Source: Azoarcus sp. (GTDB lineage: Bacteria; Pseudomonadota; Gammaproteobacteria; Burkholderiales; Rhodocyclaceae). From it: a stretch of 9,516 nucleotides of DNA. Shown here piece after piece: positions 8,022 to 9,516 of this stretch. The notes beneath the pieces are model-generated. The model saw only the letters and a program-made list of their open reading frames with translations. It ran no database searches and was not told the origin of the DNA. Both the position numbers and the translations under genes were made by a program. Every line of letters begins with the position of its first letter. Within the stretch, counting starts at the first letter, position 1. The stretch lies in NCBI GenBank assembly GCA_031268685.1, contig JAIRWW010000038.1, forward strand, positions 1-9,516. The letters run 5' to 3'.

Positions 8022-8195
8022 TTACCGGGGAAAGTCCGGCCCGCGCTCTTTCCCGCCTTGCGGTATGCGCGACAGCCATATGCCCCCGGCGGCAGCGAAC
8101 GCCATGACGACCGCAGCGCCAACGTGACCGGCGCCAAGCATCAGCCCTGCCAGCAGGCCGGACAGAATCAATGGATAATCGGTTTTCGCCTTCAT
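8022..8195 (-). CDS. Small membrane protein (57 aa), unknown function
   Basis: The 57 residues start at ATG 8193-8195, preceded by a good ribosome site (GGAGAAG, about 4 bases away). Lys-rich MKAKTD leads into a hydrophobic stretch from about residue 8 to 42 (YPLILSGLLAGLMLGAGHVG, then AAVVMAFAAAGGIWLSRI) that fits two helices with a short Gly-His-Val-Gly turn. The tail PQGGKERGPDFPR is polar and basic. Both ends would lie in the cytoplasm. An upstream in-frame ATG at 8226-8228 has no better site. A plausible promoter lies just upstream (8237-8265). It converges with ssuB, leaving 59 bases between the stops. I do not recognise a family, and short hydrophobic frames can occur by chance; the start signals make a real gene more likely than not. 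Confidence 0.6.
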   Translation of the reverse strand: MKAKTDYPLILSGLLAGLMLGAGHVGAAVVMAFAAAGGIWLSRIPQGGKERGPDFPR

Positions 8196-8236
8196 GCGCT
8201 TCTCCATAACATGACAACAGTATTGCAACGAGATAT

Positions 8237-8265
8237 AGTGTAATTCTATTCACTAGTTTATGCAA
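8237..8265 (-). promoter_or_regulatory. Candidate promoter for the 57-aa membrane protein gene
   Basis: On the minus strand TTGCAT (8260-8265) and TACACT (8237-8242) are separated by exactly 17 bases in an AT-rich stretch, close to the sigma-70 consensus. The predicted start lies about 35 bases before the ATG. Confidence 0.4.
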
Positions 8266-8326
8266 TACACTCCGCTGTGGCTCTTTTTTCCTCGCGGCCG
8301 CCCCTTCAAAAAACAGCAAAAACATA

Positions 8327-8356
8327 TTTACATTGTGGGCATTGTTCCGCTAAGAT
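8327..8356 (+). promoter_or_regulatory. Candidate promoter for the NlpC/P60 gene
   Basis: TTTACA (8327-8332) and TAAGAT (8351-8356) are 18 bases apart. Transcription from this site would begin at or very near the GTG start at 8363, giving a leaderless or almost leaderless message. The surrounding 8305-8360 stretch is AT-rich compared with the gene. Confidence 0.35.
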
Positions 8357-8362
8357 GTATTT

Positions 8363-9247
8363 GTGCGTTACCGTCTCTTTCCCCTTCTACTGGGCTTGTT
8401 GTTATCCGGCCCCGCAAGTGCGGACGCTACGGAGTCCAAGACTCTAGGCAGTTCGGCACAGGCCTCTGCTGCACGTTCTCAGGGCAGCAATCGAGGTTCG
8501 GTCGTGGTAGCTCGCGCCGCCCGCAGCGGTCCGGTTCTCGGCCTTGCGGTCATTGCTGCGTTGAGCGCTACGCGCGCCGCCCGCAACCCGGTTCCCGTGT
8601 TTACGCCTGGCGAGCTTTCCACCCATACTCCGGTGGCAGCCATTGGCGCCACCAATACCTTGCTGAGCGCGGCAAAAACGGCTTCGGTCGGCGCATCCCT
8701 GCTTCCTGTGGTAACGCCTGACTACGCCGATGCGGTCACCTCCGCGTCCAAGGCGGGCCTCGGCTTATCGACGACAGTGCGGCACGCGAAAGGCGCATCC
8801 GCCGTGCAAAGGCTGCTGGGCGAAGGGCTGATGTACATTGGCGTCCCCTATCGCTGGGGGGGCGTCTCGCCCAGCACCGGCATGGATTGCAGCGGTCTCG
8901 TGCAACTGGTTTTCCGCAATGCCGTAGGAATCAATCTGCCGCGTACCGCAATCGAGCAGGCCACACAAGGCAACCGCGTCAGCCTGCGCGACCTCAAGCC
9001 GGGCGATCTGGTGTTCTTCAACACCATTGGGCGCAACATTTCCCATGTGGGCATCTATGTGGGGAACGGCAAGTTCCTGAACTCGCCCACCACTGGCAAG
9101 TTTGTGCGTATCGACAAGCTCTATTCCCGCTTCTGGGGTACACGCTATGTCACCGCCCGCCGCATCATCGACGACGCCAAGCCGAGCCGATCCCCCCGGC
9201 TCGTCGCCAACACCGAAGCGGTTTCGCCACCGCCGCTGGCAAACTGA
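8363..9247 (+). CDS. Secreted NlpC/P60 family peptidoglycan hydrolase
   Basis: Enzymes of this family cut peptide stems of peptidoglycan in the periplasm. The 294-residue product has a clear signal peptide (MRYRLFPLLLGLLLSGPASA, cleavage after residue 20). An Ala/Ser/Thr-rich, poorly conserved region follows (about 21-145). The NlpC/P60 domain occupies about 150-262: YRWGG, DCSG with nucleophile C176, LPRTAIEQ, LKPGDLVFF, and HVGIYVG with H228. The third catalytic position, 12 residues after H228, is N240 (FLNSPTTGKFVRI), where E. coli MepS has His; Asn occurs here in some family members. An in-frame TAA at 8351-8353 forces the start to GTG 8363, the only choice that keeps the signal peptide. 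The ribosome site is weak. The absence of a lipobox suggests a soluble periplasmic protein. The exact bond cut cannot be told. Confidence 0.92.
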   Translation: MRYRLFPLLLGLLLSGPASADATESKTLGSSAQASAARSQGSNRGSVVVARAARSGPVLGLAVIAALSATRAARNPVPVFTPGELSTHTPVAAIGATNTLLSAAKTASVGASLLPVVTPDYADAVTSASKAGLGLSTTVRHAKGASAVQRLLGEGLMYIGVPYRWGGVSPSTGMDCSGLVQLVFRNAVGINLPRTAIEQATQGNRVSLRDLKPGDLVFFNTIGRNISHVGIYVGNGKFLNSPTTGKFVRIDKLYSRFWGTRYVTARRIIDDAKPSRSPRLVANTEAVSPPPLAN

Positions 9248-9516
9248 TCGTCTGAATCCCGTAGCTTCACAGTTTCTCGCACGTCAGCGGCAGCCTGCGT
9301 CCAGCTTTTGGGAACGCGCTTTCCGAAACTTAGCCCGAACGATGGGGCATCCAGCCCGAGCGAGCGGGAAGCCTTGTTGCTCAGCGTCGGCGGCGGTCCG
9401 GTGTTTTATCCGCACATGCCTTGCAAGCGGCGCACTTCTCGCGGCTCGCACGTTGGCCAAGCGCCTGCTGTAGCGCGCACACCGAACGGCGACAGCACAC
9501 GAAGCTCACGCCCGCA
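9248..9516 (+). other. Right-edge stretch with no assignable gene
   Basis: I see no recognisable gene in these 269 bases. The frame of the NlpC/P60 gene happens to stay open past its TGA all the way to the edge (89 codons), but its translation matches nothing I know and looks low in structure. A short hairpin (CCCG/CGGG, 9355-9368) lacks a T-run. The start of a further gene or a decayed fragment is possible. Confidence 0.3.

Noticed and set aside
6850..8325. A 491-codon open frame on the - strand across ssuB
   Set aside because: It is antisense to the clear ATPase motifs and shows no family signature; it is a shadow of ssuB.
8513..8600. Imperfect direct repeat CGCGCCGCCCGCA in the NlpC/P60 gene
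   Set aside because: It lies in the Ala/Arg-rich N-terminal region and reflects low-complexity coding sequence (ARAAR / TRAAR).

Overview
The window comes from a GC-rich proteobacterial chromosome, most likely a betaproteobacterium. The aconitase is of the AcnB type found in Proteobacteria, the sulfonate-transport genes match the SsuC/SsuB/SsuF set known from pseudomonads and relatives, and the left-hand gene is the end of an MshQ-like (DUF6701) surface protein. I see no phage, integrase, transposase, rRNA, tRNA or CRISPR array.

Layout, left to right: (1) the 3' part of a large Cys-rich DUF6701 protein (+ strand), cut by the window edge. (2) A 206-base convergent gap (1494-1699) holding nested inverted repeats around a 29-base near-perfect palindrome. 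(3) A 301-residue membrane protein of unknown function (- strand). (4) A strong intrinsic terminator, then acnB (aconitate hydratase B, - strand) with an upstream promoter whose -10 box abuts a 16-base palindrome. (5) Divergent from acnB, a + strand cluster ssuF-ssuC-ssuB: a 71-residue molbindin, a sulfonate-type ABC permease and its ATPase. The ATPase carries an extra C-terminal Mop/TOBE domain that resembles the neighbouring molbindin. (6) A 57-residue two-helix membrane protein (- strand), convergent with ssuB. (7) A secreted NlpC/P60 cell-wall hydrolase (+ strand) with a GTG start and a possible leaderless promoter. (8) About 270 bases at the right edge with no assignable gene.

Functionally the window is a mosaic of ordinary chromosomal genes: a TCA-cycle enzyme, an organosulfur uptake module, envelope proteins and two unknown membrane proteins. 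The most unusual part is the Ssu module. It has two copies of the oxyanion-binding Mop fold, one free and one fused to the ATPase, and it lacks the usual binding protein (SsuA), monooxygenase (SsuD) and flavin reductase (SsuE). That makes its substrate and control open questions. I found no clear sign of a wholly new defence or mobile system.
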